Shown: piece after piece, positions 41,993 through 49,253 of the stretch
Layout: every line of letters starts with the position of its first letter
Position numbering within the stretch: position 1 is the first letter of the stretch
NCBI GenBank assembly: GCA_003487805.1
Contig: DNNE01000076.1
Coordinates: forward strand, 7,017-71,016
DNA: 64,000 nt
Origin: Blastocatellia bacterium
Lineage (GTDB): Bacteria > Acidobacteriota > Blastocatellia > Pyrinomonadales > Pyrinomonadaceae
Reading direction: 5' to 3'
The notes under the pieces: model-generated
The model's database searches: none
What the model saw: the letters and a program-made list of their open reading frames with translations, nothing else
Told to the model about the DNA's origin: nothing
Translations under genes and position numbers: made by a program

Positions 41993-43363
41993 ATGCGAGC
42001 AAAAGATACTTTGTGGTCGATTTTAGCTAGATGTTACATGAATTACATGTTGTTGCTGCTGGCCGCAGTTCTATGGCCCAGCTCAGTTGAGGCAGCCAGC
42101 GTGCAGGCATCAAAGGACTGTTCCGTTTCTCCGTGTACGGTCGTGACGGCATCATTCACGATTATCGGTACACCGAAGACTATCCATTGGGATGCTACTT
42201 ACACTGGCAGTGCTACTCAGGGACACAGCTTTTACCTGACAACCAACCCCCAATCGAACCAGGCTGATATCCCTCTGACTACCTCGGGTCAACCCTCCGG
42301 GACCAAGGTGTTGACCGCCGGGGCCTATTATATAAGCATCAAACTTGCGTTGATGGGACCTGGGTTCTATTCAATTACCTACAACCCGTCGTCAACGGGC
42401 GACCCTCACATCACGACTATTAATGGAGCGCGCTATGACTTCCAGGCCGCTGGAGAGTTCGTCTTTCTGCGTGATTCTAAAGGTCCAGAAATCCAAGTCC
42501 GCCACACGCCCGTCGCCACGAAGGCCAACCCCGGAGACGAACGTGCCGCGTGCGTCAGTCTGAATACAGCGGTTGCCGCAAGAGTCGGAAGCCACCGAGT
42601 CACTTACGAGCCGAACCTCAGTGGTATGCCCGATCCCAGCGGCCTTCAGCTCCGCGTTGACGGTGTGCTGGCCGACCTTGGCGAGCGGGCTATTGACCTC
42701 GGGGGCCGCGCTCGCATCACGAGAACGAACGTATCTGGCGGACTGAGGATCGACTTCCCGGACGGGACCTACTTGTTCGTGACGCCCGCCTGGTGGGCTG
42801 ACCAGAGCAAGTGGTACCTCAACTTTGATCTCGCGCCCGCCGGCGAAGCGTTGGGAATCGCGGGTGCCATTGGCCGAGACACATGGTTGCCAGCGCTTCC
42901 GGACGGCAGCTCGATGGGCCCGCTGCCGGCGAACTCCCACGACCGCTATGTGGGCCTGAACCAGAGATTCGCGGACGCCTGGAGGGTCACCGATGCCAAC
43001 AGTCTCTTTGACTACGGGTCCGGCACGTCGACAAACACATTCACCAACCGGAGTTGGCCCCCCGAGCGCCCGCCGTGCGAAGTCCCAGGAACGACACCCG
43101 CGGAACCCATCGCCGAGAATCTCGCGAAAGCGGCGTGCCAGGCGGTGAGGGGTGGTGAGAACGCAAACTGCGTCTACGACGTCATGGTAACCGGCAACCC
43201 CGGTTTCGCCGCGACCTACGTCCTCAGCCAGAGCCTGCCTGTCGACGCGATCAGCGAGCCGACTTCGTCGAGATGGATCTGGATCCTCTTAGGACTGCTT
43301 TTAGGCGTCTTGATCGCACTGTTGATTTGCTGCCTACTGAGGCGCAAGAGGGCGCGGCCGTGA
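41993..43363 (+). CDS. Secreted VWD-domain protein with C-terminal membrane anchor (456 aa)
   Basis: Start ATG 41993 has CAGGAGGG upstream; the longer frame adds 34 residues of poor quality. A signal peptide (MLLLLAAVLWPSSVEA) leads to a beta domain, then a von Willebrand type D-like domain starting at GDPHITTINGARYDFQAAGE, the hallmark GDPH...YDF motif. Near the C-terminus lies a membrane span (WIWILLGLLLGVLIALLI) with basic residues after it. Likely a surface-anchored adhesive or calcium-binding protein. An attC-like site lies 130 bases past the stop, so this could be the gene of an old integron cassette. Confidence 0.75.
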   Translation: MRAKDTLWSILARCYMNYMLLLLAAVLWPSSVEAASVQASKDCSVSPCTVVTASFTIIGTPKTIHWDATYTGSATQGHSFYLTTNPQSNQADIPLTTSGQPSGTKVLTAGAYYISIKLALMGPGFYSITYNPSSTGDPHITTINGARYDFQAAGEFVFLRDSKGPEIQVRHTPVATKANPGDERAACVSLNTAVAARVGSHRVTYEPNLSGMPDPSGLQLRVDGVLADLGERAIDLGGRARITRTNVSGGLRIDFPDGTYLFVTPAWWADQSKWYLNFDLAPAGEALGIAGAIGRDTWLPALPDGSSMGPLPANSHDRYVGLNQRFADAWRVTDANSLFDYGSGTSTNTFTNRSWPPERPPCEVPGTTPAEPIAENLAKAACQAVRGGENANCVYDVMVTGNPGFAATYVLSQSLPVDAISEPTSSRWIWILLGLLLGVLIALLICCLLRRKRARP

Positions 43364-43493
43364 TAGTTGACCTACAGTGGAACGGCATGCCGCTCGGTGA
43401 GCGTCGGCGACGACGAGGCGCGTAGAATCTCAATTCCCTCTGGCTCATCGTTTGCAGATTCTTGGGGACGATCCCAACTTCTATCCGAAGACC

Positions 43494-43587
43494 GCCTAAC
43501 AATGTGTTGCATACCGACAAGGCTGCTATTGAAGCGTGCTGCGCACGCAGTGGTTGAAAGCCTTGCGGCTGAACGCTGGCGTTAGAC
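43494..43587 (+). repeat. Lone attC-like integron recombination site
   Basis: GCCTAAC (R'') at 43494-43500 and GTTAGAC (R') at 43581-43587 enclose an imperfect palindrome of 80 bases. Inside R'' lies GTTGCA, inside R' lies TGAAC: they pair if the middle G is left out, the extrahelical base typical of attC. An inner stem (CAAGGCT/AGCCTTG) and a tip (GCGTGC/GCACGC) complete the fold. No integrase gene is in the window. Confidence 0.65.
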
Positions 43588-43647
43588 CACTGAGTCAACA
43601 CGTTATGGAATCAGTTTCTCAAAGCCAATTGGCTCCCTAATTTTTCA

Positions 43648-43724
43648 GACTTTATGGGCAGATTTCGTACTTTATGATCAGTCTGCCCATAAACTACTCA
43701 AAACCGAAGTTTATAGGCAAAGCC
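43648..43724 (-). repeat. Module C right end: TIR plus three subterminal repeats
   Basis: GACTTTATGGGCA (43648-43660), TACTTTATGATCA (43668-43680), an inverted GCCCATAAACT (43685-43695), then the terminus AGTTTATAGGCAAAGCC (43708-43724). Confidence 0.85.
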
Positions 43725-43733
43725 GAACCATAG
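43725..43733. repeat. Junction C/D: GAACCATAG
   Basis: One copy of the shared junction word. Confidence 0.8.
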
Positions 43734-43789
43734 GGCTTTGATGAAGAAGTCTCACTTGATGAATAAGTCATAGGGTTGATGCAAAAGTC
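43734..43789 (+). repeat. Module D left end: TIR plus two subterminal repeats
   Basis: TIR 43734-43751, then TGATGAATAAGTC (43757-43769) and TGATGCAAAAGTC (43777-43789), 20 bp apart. Confidence 0.85.
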
Positions 43790-43868
43790 GATTGCAGATC
43801 CGCTTCGGGAACGCGTATAAACAAACCGGAATAGACACCTACATCTGCTCACCGCGTAGGAGATTCTT

Positions 43869-44300
43869 CTATGACTGTCCACCTTTACCGGGTTGGCTAT
43901 CACTGTCCGGCGTGTTCTGATGATCACTTAACCGATCATGTAAAGCAGAGTCTCGACAAGGGACTGGACGGTCGCCCGCTGATCGACCTATATCGCGGGG
44001 ATGAATCCAGACCGGAACTCGTGGCGATTCTCGGGGAGATTCATCATTGCGGGAATAGGGCTGTAACCCCAGCGCTTGAACAATTCTTTCTGGTAACGGC
44101 TCGTTAATCAGCGCGAAGTATTTCTCAATCGGGATTACCGCGTAGCCATTCAGCGATGCGAGGCAGTGACCATCAAGAGTCGTGGTAAACAGTATGTCAT
44201 CGCCACCCCGTTGCTCTGAATAGCCATTCCTCACATAGGAGTCAGGCCATTCCGATGTGTCTATGTTGGAGTCAATTGCTAACGGTGCCGTTGCGGACAT
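43869..44300 (-). CDS. Hypothetical protein, 3' half antisense to another gene (143 aa)
   Basis: A perfect AGGAGG precedes ATG 44300. The first 85 residues are protein-like (DDILFTTTLDGHCLASLNG; YAVIPIEKYFALINEPLPE). The C-terminal 60 look like antisense of the 43871 gene (Arg/Asp/Ser-rich). The true gene may have ended near 44100 before a mutation opened the frame. Function unknown. Confidence 0.55.
   Translation of the reverse strand: MSATAPLAIDSNIDTSEWPDSYVRNGYSEQRGGDDILFTTTLDGHCLASLNGYAVIPIEKYFALINEPLPERIVQALGLQPYSRNDESPRESPRVPVWIHPRDIGRSAGDRPVPCRDSALHDRLSDHQNTPDSDSQPGKGGQS
43871..44107 (+). CDS. Small protein with a CPAC motif (78 aa)
   Basis: AGGAG lies eight bases before ATG 43871. 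MTVHLYRVGYHCPACSDDHL suggests a metal-binding CPAC at residues 12-15; the rest is soluble and mixed. It is entirely antisense to the 3' part of the gene at 43869-44300, which also has a good ribosome site, so one reading or an unusual convergent overlap must hold. No family recognised. Confidence 0.5.
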   Translation: MTVHLYRVGYHCPACSDDHLTDHVKQSLDKGLDGRPLIDLYRGDESRPELVAILGEIHHCGNRAVTPALEQFFLVTAR

Positions 44301-44465
44301 TGGTGATCGCCTCCTAGTCGGTGGTAAACTTCTGACTAGGACGCGGGGAAGCGTTTTTAAGAATCCGGCGACAAGGCTCCTGGCAGAGTTTTGTCGCCAT
44401 CACTATTTGCGGGTAAGAATACCACAGTGAACAAACTCAGATTCGGAAAATGCCCGACGGGTCGA

Positions 44466-44777
44466 TTAATTGTCGTCCGGCTGCTTTGGTTGCAATGAAT
44501 CGGACACGGTTGATTTTCTCTGTTTTCGTCCCCACAAGAACTCGCCGACGAAGTACCAGACAACGATCCACCCGAGAATCTCAAAATCAATACGGTTTCC
44601 CGGCGAGGACCGAATGAAGGTAAGGACAACGGCGGCGATGCTACAACTGATCAGCATCTTGCTCGTGTGTTCCATCCGGGCCGTCTTGAGCGTCCAGTAA
44701 AGGAAGTAGACCACGAAGCCCGCTAGCGGAATATGGAAAGCGATCCTGAGCGCGATTTGTTGGCTTAGTTCCCACAT
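44466..44777 (-). CDS. Small three-span membrane protein (103 aa)
   Basis: ATG 44777 follows AAGGAA. Hydrophobic segments at about 12-30 (IAFHIPLAGFVVYFLYW), 42-55 (MLISCSIAAVVLTFI) and 66-82 (ILGWIVVWYFVGEFLWG), then a basic, polar tail. Last gene of a minus-strand run of small membrane and lipoprotein genes beginning at 45874. No family recognised. Confidence 0.65.
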   Translation of the reverse strand: MWELSQQIALRIAFHIPLAGFVVYFLYWTLKTARMEHTSKMLISCSIAAVVLTFIRSSPGNRIDFEILGWIVVWYFVGEFLWGRKQRKSTVSDSLQPKQPDDN

Positions 44778-44803
44778 TTGAGGTTCCTTTTGGGATAAGT
44801 GCC

Positions 44804-45076
44804 TTACAGGAAAGCTATGCTGACAATCAGCACGGCAAACGATAAAACAAATAAAGAGATCGTTAGAATTAAATTCTCGGTTCTATAGGCCCAGTACAAC
44901 ACTCCAAGCAGAAAGATAACGGTAAGATTTCTACTGCGAGTAATCCATCCGACTAGGAACGTACCCACGAGTACGATTTCCAGAAGCGCGGCGCGTTTCC
45001 AGAAACTAAGGGGAAGCGATATCTCGTTAATCGGCGCGGCTCGCTGGGCATCCGGGGCAGATATCCGAGAATTCAA
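44804..45076 (-). CDS. Small membrane protein, probably the second half of a zinc-ribbon protein (90 aa)
   Basis: The open frame begins at ATG 45076 but its first 20 residues are antiparallel to nothing known and overlap, in another frame, the zinc-ribbon mini-gene at 45027-45104. From FWKRAALLEIVLVGTFLVGW on, it is a membrane protein with two or three spans (LTVIFLLGVLYWAY; LFVLSFAVLIVSIAFL). A zinc ribbon followed by membrane helices is a common single-protein layout, so one base may have been lost or gained near 45030-45040. Confidence 0.5.
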   Translation of the reverse strand: MNSRISAPDAQRAAPINEISLPLSFWKRAALLEIVLVGTFLVGWITRSRNLTVIFLLGVLYWAYRTENLILTISLFVLSFAVLIVSIAFL

Positions 45077-45104
45077 TCAAGCATTCAGGACAGATAATTT
45101 TCAT
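45027..45104 (-). CDS. Zinc-ribbon mini-gene (25 aa), too short for usual ORF calls
   Basis: ATG 45104 to TAA 45027: MKIICPECLIEFSDICPGCP plus five residues. Two CPxC knuckles form a minimal zinc ribbon. It sits between the 45147 gene and the membrane protein at 44804, in the same direction, and probably belongs to the latter. Confidence 0.5.
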   Translation of the reverse strand: MKIICPECLIEFSDICPGCPASRAD

Positions 45105-45146
45105 TTGGGAGCGAGTTCGCGCTAACGACAAATGCGACCTTGGTTT

Positions 45147-45392
45147 TTAAGGTTTATTCGGAAGGGGTGATGTACGCCATACGACAGGTTGATCTCCAAA
45201 AATCCCGGCAACCGCATAGACGACGCGCGCCTGTCTGTCGAGAATGACAATCGGGCCCTCCCCAGCCCGTATCTCGTAGCGGGATTCAGGTTGGTTATGC
45301 AGCCACGAAATGTGCCATGTGGCAAGAACCAAACCGGCAACGAGTATCACCAACAAGGCAACGCGAAACAGATTGTCAAAAAGTTTCATCAT
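45147..45392 (-). CDS. Single-span membrane protein (81 aa)
   Basis: One membrane segment (RVALLVILVAGLVLATWHI) near the N-terminus, then a small external beta domain (EIRAGEGPIVILDRQARVVY). Its ATG overlaps the stop of the lipoprotein gene by four bases (45389-45392). No family recognised; likely works with the lipoprotein. Confidence 0.65.
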   Translation of the reverse strand: MMKLFDNLFRVALLVILVAGLVLATWHISWLHNQPESRYEIRAGEGPIVILDRQARVVYAVAGIFGDQPVVWRTSPLPNKP

Positions 45393-45874
45393 GGGGTTTG
45401 TCCTGATTCGTCTAGCTGACGCTTTATTTCCGCATCGTGCGCGTCGTGTAGTTGAGAGGCGTGACTCTTATCAAGCGGAAAAGCTTTCCAATAGGGTTCG
45501 CCATTCTCAGGATAGAATCGTTTTACGATCAGGCTAAGCACTCTCGTGCGCGGCCCGTTTTCAATATCGACATCAACCCAAAACACGTTCGACTCGTAGG
45601 GTTCTGTCGAAATCCCTTTCAGTGTCCATTGAGGCAATTCTGTTTTCACAAACTGGCTAGCCGCTTCGCGGGCTGGCCCTCGATCTGAATTAGGATCGGA
45701 GCCGTAGGCTGATGCTTGTTCGGACGCCTCCTGCTTGGCAGCACGAGCCTTTGGATCTTGTGGTGATGGAGACGGAGAAGGCGAGGCCGGAGCATTCGCA
45801 GGGTTATTTGTCGAGCCACAAGCGACCGCGAGGATGGACAGTAGCAAGACGATAAGGAGGGTTCGGACTCTCAT
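45389..45874 (-). CDS. Lipoprotein (161 aa), first gene of a small envelope operon
   Basis: A lipoprotein signal (LLIVLLLSILAVACG, lipobox LAVAC at about 15-19) leads to a Pro/Ser/Ala linker and a soluble domain (FWVDVDIENGPRTRVLSLIV; FYPENGEPYWKAFPLDKS). ATG 45874. Followed by overlapping and closely spaced small membrane-protein genes, suggesting an envelope complex. Function unknown. Confidence 0.7.
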   Translation of the reverse strand: MRVRTLLIVLLLSILAVACGSTNNPANAPASPSPSPSPQDPKARAAKQEASEQASAYGSDPNSDRGPAREAASQFVKTELPQWTLKGISTEPYESNVFWVDVDIENGPRTRVLSLIVKRFYPENGEPYWKAFPLDKSHASQLHDAHDAEIKRQLDESGQTP

Positions 45875-46004
45875 GGTATGCTTTCCTTCGTGAGCCTAAA
45901 AGGAGCGCTTGAGTAAATGCGCGTTGTCCGGGAACGATGTTTCCGGGCCAACCAAATCAAGGCGCACACTCTAGCCCCAAATAGAGCCAAAGGCAAGGAT
46001 CGAC

Positions 46005-46029
46005 CATCAGCAGGAGGTAAAAGCTGATG
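46005..46029 (+). promoter_or_regulatory. Hairpin holding the RBS and start codon of the 46027 gene
   Basis: CATCAGC-(11-base loop with AGGAGG)-GCTGATG: a perfect 7-bp stem whose right arm contains the ATG itself. The related HTH gene at 28146 has an analogous stem. Confidence 0.55.
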
Positions 46030-46302
46030 GGTCGGATGAAACGCCCGAGTCCTCTCAAGCTCGCCGGAAAGTTATTGCAGATAAGAGAAGGGATGGGCTT
46101 GTCCCAGAACGGAATGCTGAGAAAGCTCGGACTTGAAGATGATTATGCTCGCACGGCGATCTCTAGCTTCGAGCGTGGAGAGAAAGAGCCGCCGCTTGCG
46201 GTGTTGTTGAGGTATGCGGAAGTTGCGAAGGTCTGCCTAGACGTGCTCGCTGATGACAGGGAGAAACTGCCGAAAACGATCCCCGGCACGAAGCGGCATT
46301 AA
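46027..46302 (+). CDS. Cro/C1-type HTH protein (91 aa)
   Basis: LAGKLLQIREGMGLSQNGML, then ARTAISSFERGEKEPPLAVL and LRYAEVAKVCLDVLADD follow the Xre fold and closely match the module C protein at 28146-28400. The start codon lies in the stem of an RNA hairpin. No attached output domain. Convergent with the small coiled-coil gene. May control module D genes; no operator identified. Confidence 0.8.
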   Translation: MGRMKRPSPLKLAGKLLQIREGMGLSQNGMLRKLGLEDDYARTAISSFERGEKEPPLAVLLRYAEVAKVCLDVLADDREKLPKTIPGTKRH

Positions 46303-46310
46303 ACACTCAG

Positions 46311-46532
46311 CTATGCCGCTTTTTCTTCCATTGCGCTTTCCGCGATGGGAGGCATAAACGGCTCGCTCCGCTCTTTCATATCCTGAAAAATTCCTATCGC
46401 CAGTCTCAACTTTGCGATTCTCTCCTCATGTTCAGCGATCTTCTGCTCTGCCTCCGATATTGCCAGGTCCCAACCTTGCGCCTTCGATGCTTTCGCATTA
46501 CGTATAGATAGTTCTTGACTTCGTTTACGCAT
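46311..46532 (-). CDS. Small coiled-coil protein (73 aa)
   Basis: GGAGG lies ten bases before ATG 46532 (MRKRSQELSI); an upstream ATG at 46550 is less likely. About 45 residues form a charged coiled coil (AEQKIAEHEERIAKLRLA). No other motif. Divergent from the winged-helix gene at 46552, with both starts within 20 bases, so the promoters must overlap. Confidence 0.6.
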   Translation of the reverse strand: MRKRSQELSIRNAKASKAQGWDLAISEAEQKIAEHEERIAKLRLAIGIFQDMKERSEPFMPPIAESAMEEKAA

Positions 46533-46551
46533 GAGCGTATAAACCTCCATT

Positions 46552-47043
46552 ATGGCTGATGACTTGATACTGCAAGCACTGGAAGCGCACTACAAGGCGT
46601 ATATATCGTTGAAAAACGATCGACAACGCGCTCATGAAGAATTGGCGCAGATCAATGACGCGATAGCTACGATCACTCCTAAGATAATCGGCTTGTCTGC
46701 GTTGGTTGAAGTTCCGGAAGACAGCGAGTTGAGTACGTTCTTGTTTGAGATAAAAACTACCGGCATCACCGATGCAATACGCTCTGTATTGCGAAGCGCT
46801 GGCGCGGTCATGTTGCGGCCACCTGTTATCAAGGATCAGCTCATTAAGATGGGCCTCAATCTTAGCGGCTACCAGAATCCTCTTGCGGTTATTGGTTCTG
46901 TGCTGAAGCGATTGGAAGAATCCGGTGAGGTTAGAAAGATTCCCCACAAAGACGGAGCCCGTTATAGATGGGTTAGAGCGGAAAAAACGCGGCCAGCGGA
47001 GCCACCAAAAATTTCGGACGTAATCAAGAAGAAGGGGAAGTAA
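46552..47043 (+). CDS. Coiled-coil plus winged-helix protein in module D (163 aa)
   Basis: The N-terminal coiled coil (ALEAHYKAYISLKNDRQRA; HEELAQINDAIATI) is followed by a HARE-like winged helix (GITDAIRSVLRSAGAVMLRP, LIKMGLNLSGYQNPLAVIG, SVLKRLEESGEVRKI, RYRWVR) at about 68-145 and a basic tail. Same layout as the 30927-31445 protein that precedes the module C transposase. Here the tRNA-Tyr lies between it and the transposase. Probably DNA-binding. Confidence 0.7.
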   Translation: MADDLILQALEAHYKAYISLKNDRQRAHEELAQINDAIATITPKIIGLSALVEVPEDSELSTFLFEIKTTGITDAIRSVLRSAGAVMLRPPVIKDQLIKMGLNLSGYQNPLAVIGSVLKRLEESGEVRKIPHKDGARYRWVRAEKTRPAEPPKISDVIKKKGK

Positions 47044-47059
47044 GGATATTTGAATTGAC

Positions 47060-47147
47060 GGCGGGTTGCCGGAACGGTAAACGGAACCGACTGTAAATCG
47101 GTAATACCCTTCGGGGCATGTGGGTTCAACTCCCACACCCGCCGCCA
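47060..47147 (+). tRNA. tRNA-Tyr (GTA) with long variable arm and encoded CCA
   Basis: Acceptor GGCGGGT/ACCCGCC is perfect, with discriminator G and CCA. Anticodon arm ACCGA-CTGTAAA-TCGGT gives anticodon GTA. The variable arm (CCC-TTCG-GGG core) is of class II type, as in bacterial tRNA-Tyr. T arm GTGGG-TTCAACT-CCCAC is perfect. The D arm is shorter than usual (CCG...CGG with AACGGTAAA), so function may be reduced. It starts 16 bases after the winged-helix gene. Confidence 0.8.
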
Positions 47148-47286
47148 ACTTATCAACCGGCCCTACGGAGTGCTTGACACACCCCGCAAGGCCATAACCT
47201 GACCGGCACCGTAGATGCCAGCACAGGCCGACATGCTGAATGCTAGTGCCTATGGTGTCCCTAGTCAAGAAAGACAAAAGGACACA

Positions 47287-48525
47287 ATGGACGAACAACA
47301 AGAACGAGAACAACGCGGCTTGGTGATCGCCGCAACGTCGAAACTTCAGCGAAGCGATGATGGTCATAGATGGTTTGTTCCTTCTCAGACCACAGGTTGC
47401 CGCAACACCTACACCGTCAAACCCGACCCCGCGCACCCGCATTGCACTTGTCCTGACTTCACGGCGCGACAACAGAGATGCAAACACATCTTCGCGACTG
47501 AGATAGTCATTCAGCGCGAGTACACCGATGACGGCGAAACCCAGACTTACACCGAAACCGTCACCGTTAAGAAAACCTATAAGCAGGAATGGCGCGCTTA
47601 CGACAAAGCACAGACACACGAGAAGGAACGCTTTCTCTCGTTGCTGAATGAACTCTGTAAGGGCATCGAAGAAAGCCCGCAGACCTTCGGGCGTCCGCGC
47701 TTGCCACTGGCCGATATGATCTTCGCCAGCACGTTCAAAGTGTATTCGACTGTGAGCGGACGGCGTTTCATGTCGGACTTGAGAGATGCGCAGACCAAAG
47801 GCTTCATCGTGCGAACGCCGCACTATACTTCGGTCTCGCGCTATCTTGAGAATCCGACTCTCACGCCGTTCCTGAAACAGTTGATTGAGATTAGTAGCTT
47901 GCCGTTGCAGACCGTGGAGTCCTCGTTCGCGGTTGATTCGTCGGGCTTCTCTACTTGCCGGTTCGCTCAATGGGCCAAAGCGAAGTATGGCGAGCCGAAA
48001 CAGATGCAGCGTCACGAATGGATCAAAGTCCATTTGATGTGCGGAACGAAAACCAACATCGTTACCAGCATCGAAGTCACCGACTCTAACAGTGCCGACT
48101 CTCCGCAATTCGCCGGACTCGTAAAGACTACCGGACGCAACTTCACGATGAACCAGGTGAGTGCGGATAAAGCCTATCTGTCGAGCGACAATCTGCAAGT
48201 AGTAGCAGACCATGATGCGCAGCCGTTCATCGCGTTCAAGGCGAACAGCACGACTAGCAAGAATCACTCTGCGATCTGGAATCGAATGTTTCACTTCTAT
48301 TCCTTCAATCAAACTCGCTTCATGCAGTGCTATCACAAGCGCAGCAACGTCGAAACAACCTTTCACATGATCAAGACCAAGTTCGGCGACCGCCTTCGTA
48401 GCAAGACCCGCACGGCGCAAATCAACGAAGCGTTGTGCAAAGTATTAGCCCATAACCTTTGCTGTCTCATTCAGTCCACATACGAACTCGGCATCGAACC
48501 GACGTTCTGGGAAGAAGCGGCTTAA
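47287..48525 (+). CDS. SWIM zinc-finger DDE transposase (module D)
   Basis: Start ATG 47287 (MDEQQEREQRGLVIAA) after AAAGGA; 412 residues. SWIM finger HCTCPDFTARQQRCKH near 52-67; catalytic residues in FAVDSSGFSTCRF (D217), SADKAYLS (D294) and HKRSNVETTFHMIK (E356). Nearly identical to the module B enzyme, including long identical stretches at the C-terminus. No divergent zinc-ribbon gene accompanies it; instead the tRNA-Tyr and a winged-helix gene lie upstream. A likely promoter is TTGACA-N17-TAACCT near 47175-47203. Confidence 0.9.
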   Translation: MDEQQEREQRGLVIAATSKLQRSDDGHRWFVPSQTTGCRNTYTVKPDPAHPHCTCPDFTARQQRCKHIFATEIVIQREYTDDGETQTYTETVTVKKTYKQEWRAYDKAQTHEKERFLSLLNELCKGIEESPQTFGRPRLPLADMIFASTFKVYSTVSGRRFMSDLRDAQTKGFIVRTPHYTSVSRYLENPTLTPFLKQLIEISSLPLQTVESSFAVDSSGFSTCRFAQWAKAKYGEPKQMQRHEWIKVHLMCGTKTNIVTSIEVTDSNSADSPQFAGLVKTTGRNFTMNQVSADKAYLSSDNLQVVADHDAQPFIAFKANSTTSKNHSAIWNRMFHFYSFNQTRFMQCYHKRSNVETTFHMIKTKFGDRLRSKTRTAQINEALCKVLAHNLCCLIQSTYELGIEPTFWEEAA

Positions 48526-48526
48526 A

Positions 48527-48558
48527 CAGAGTGGCGAGGCTCCCACCTTCGCCGCTCT
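48527..48558 (+). terminator. Probable terminator stem after transposase D
   Basis: AGAGtGGCGA...TCGCCgCTCT forms a long stem directly after the stop codon. There is no U run, so it may end transcription weakly. Confidence 0.4.
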
Positions 48559-48559
48559 T

Positions 48560-48586
48560 ACTTTCGCCAAGCGAAAGTGGTATAAG
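48560..48586 (+). promoter_or_regulatory. Operator dyad and extended -10 before the 48681 gene
   Basis: ACTTTCG-CCAAG-CGAAAGT (48560-48578) is a perfect dyad just upstream of TGGTATAAG (-10 at 48581-48586). Confidence 0.5.
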
Positions 48587-48680
48587 CGTCGCGCCCTAAG
48601 ACTCAATTAGCCCTGACGTATCAAGAAACTTCTGAACAACAGCAATATCTAGCTGCCGCCAAACCGGCTGCTTACCACCA

Positions 48681-49025
48681 ATGGAGTGCTCACCCGAAAC
48701 CGCCCTGGGTTTATTGCGAGACTGGCGGGATCGTGGCTTGTTCCTGCTGGCGTTGCTAGAAGCAGCCGAGGACCGTTTGTTGCTCAAAGGTGTGGCCTTG
48801 GTTAAGGACTTGTCAGAGGATGCTCTGACGCTGACCCTTGAACAGTCGGAACTTACTTTGAATCTCCGCGACATCACCTATACCTCCCTCGAATCATCTG
48901 ATGGCCCTCCCGACTTTGCGGCTGTCGTAACCGGCACGATCCTCCAAGTTCGGTTTCCCGGCTTTCGCCTCTCCCTTGCTGTCCTTCGAAAACAACCTCT
49001 GATTCACTGGCGCGACGACGCTTGA
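48681..49025 (+). CDS. Hypothetical protein at the right edge of module D (114 aa)
   Basis: ATG 48681 begins MECSPETALGLLRDWRDRGL. Helical N-terminus (FLLALLEAAEDRLLLKGVAL) then beta-rich residues (LTLTLEQSELTLNLRDITY; TGTILQVRFPGFRLSLAVL). The TGA stop (49023-49025) is part of the first subterminal repeat unit. Own promoter at 48581. No family recognised. Confidence 0.65.
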   Translation: MECSPETALGLLRDWRDRGLFLLALLEAAEDRLLLKGVALVKDLSEDALTLTLEQSELTLNLRDITYTSLESSDGPPDFAAVVTGTILQVRFPGFRLSLAVLRKQPLIHWRDDA

Positions 49026-49085
49026 TGCAAAAGTCTCTCGCCTGATGCACAAGTCACGCCAGGGAGCGACTTCTTCATCAAAGCC
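49023..49085 (-). repeat. Module D right end: TIR plus two subterminal repeats
   Basis: TGATGCAAAAGTC (49023-49035), TGATGCACAAGTC (49043-49055), then the terminus GACTTCTTCATCAAAGCC (49068-49085), the exact complement of the left terminus. Confidence 0.85.
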
Positions 49086-49102
49086 GAACCATAGAACCAT
49101 AG
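49086..49102. repeat. Junction D/E: double AACCATAG
   Basis: GAACCATAGAACCATAG, as at the A/B junction. Confidence 0.8.
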
Positions 49103-49187
49103 GGCTTTGCACATAAAGCCACCTCGCCAGCCGATCTCTTGTGCAGCCGTGCCGGAGCGCGGTCGCCCTTAAGCACTTTTTGTGCAG
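49103..49187 (+). repeat. Module E left end: TIR plus two subterminal repeats
   Basis: TIR 49103-49118, ATCTCTTGTGCAG (49134-49146) and ACTTTTTGTGCAG (49175-49187), 41 bp apart (twice the usual step). Confidence 0.75.
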
Positions 49188-49253
49188 ACTGCCGACACCT
49201 AAAGAAACACTTGTGCCATGAGTGAAACGCCGTATAATGGTCGCGATATTCGG

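Larger units (their letters stand above)
11295..43724. mobile_element. Module C: 32-kb transposon-like unit, possibly composite
   Basis: Bounded by a perfect 17-bp inverted repeat, GGCTTTGCCTATAAACT (11295-11311) and its complement (43708-43724), with matching subterminal ACTTTATAGGCA words at both ends and GAACCATAG outside. It carries one transposase (31485-32459), the Rhs-like locus, the sigma/protease operon and several remnants. The size is large for one unit: internal insertions or fusion of older modules are possible, but no internal GGCTTTG terminus with repeat array is visible. Confidence 0.7.
43734..49085. mobile_element. Module D: transposon-like unit with SWIM transposase and tRNA-Tyr
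   Basis: Bounded by a perfect 18-bp inverted repeat, GGCTTTGATGAAGAAGTC (43734-43751) and its complement (49068-49085). Subterminal units read TGATGCAAAAGTC, identical to those of module B. It carries a small membrane/lipoprotein operon, an HTH protein, a winged-helix protein, a tRNA-Tyr and a transposase nearly identical to that of B. Confidence 0.8.

Noticed and set aside
47060..47147. tRNA-Tyr as integration site of module D
   Set aside because: It lies well inside the module, and no duplicate of its 3' end is seen at the module boundaries.
46525..48420. Long minus-strand frame (631 aa) opposite transposase D
   Set aside because: It is antisense to the transposase and spans the tRNA; a similar antisense frame exists opposite transposase B (6190-6714), showing it follows from codon use.
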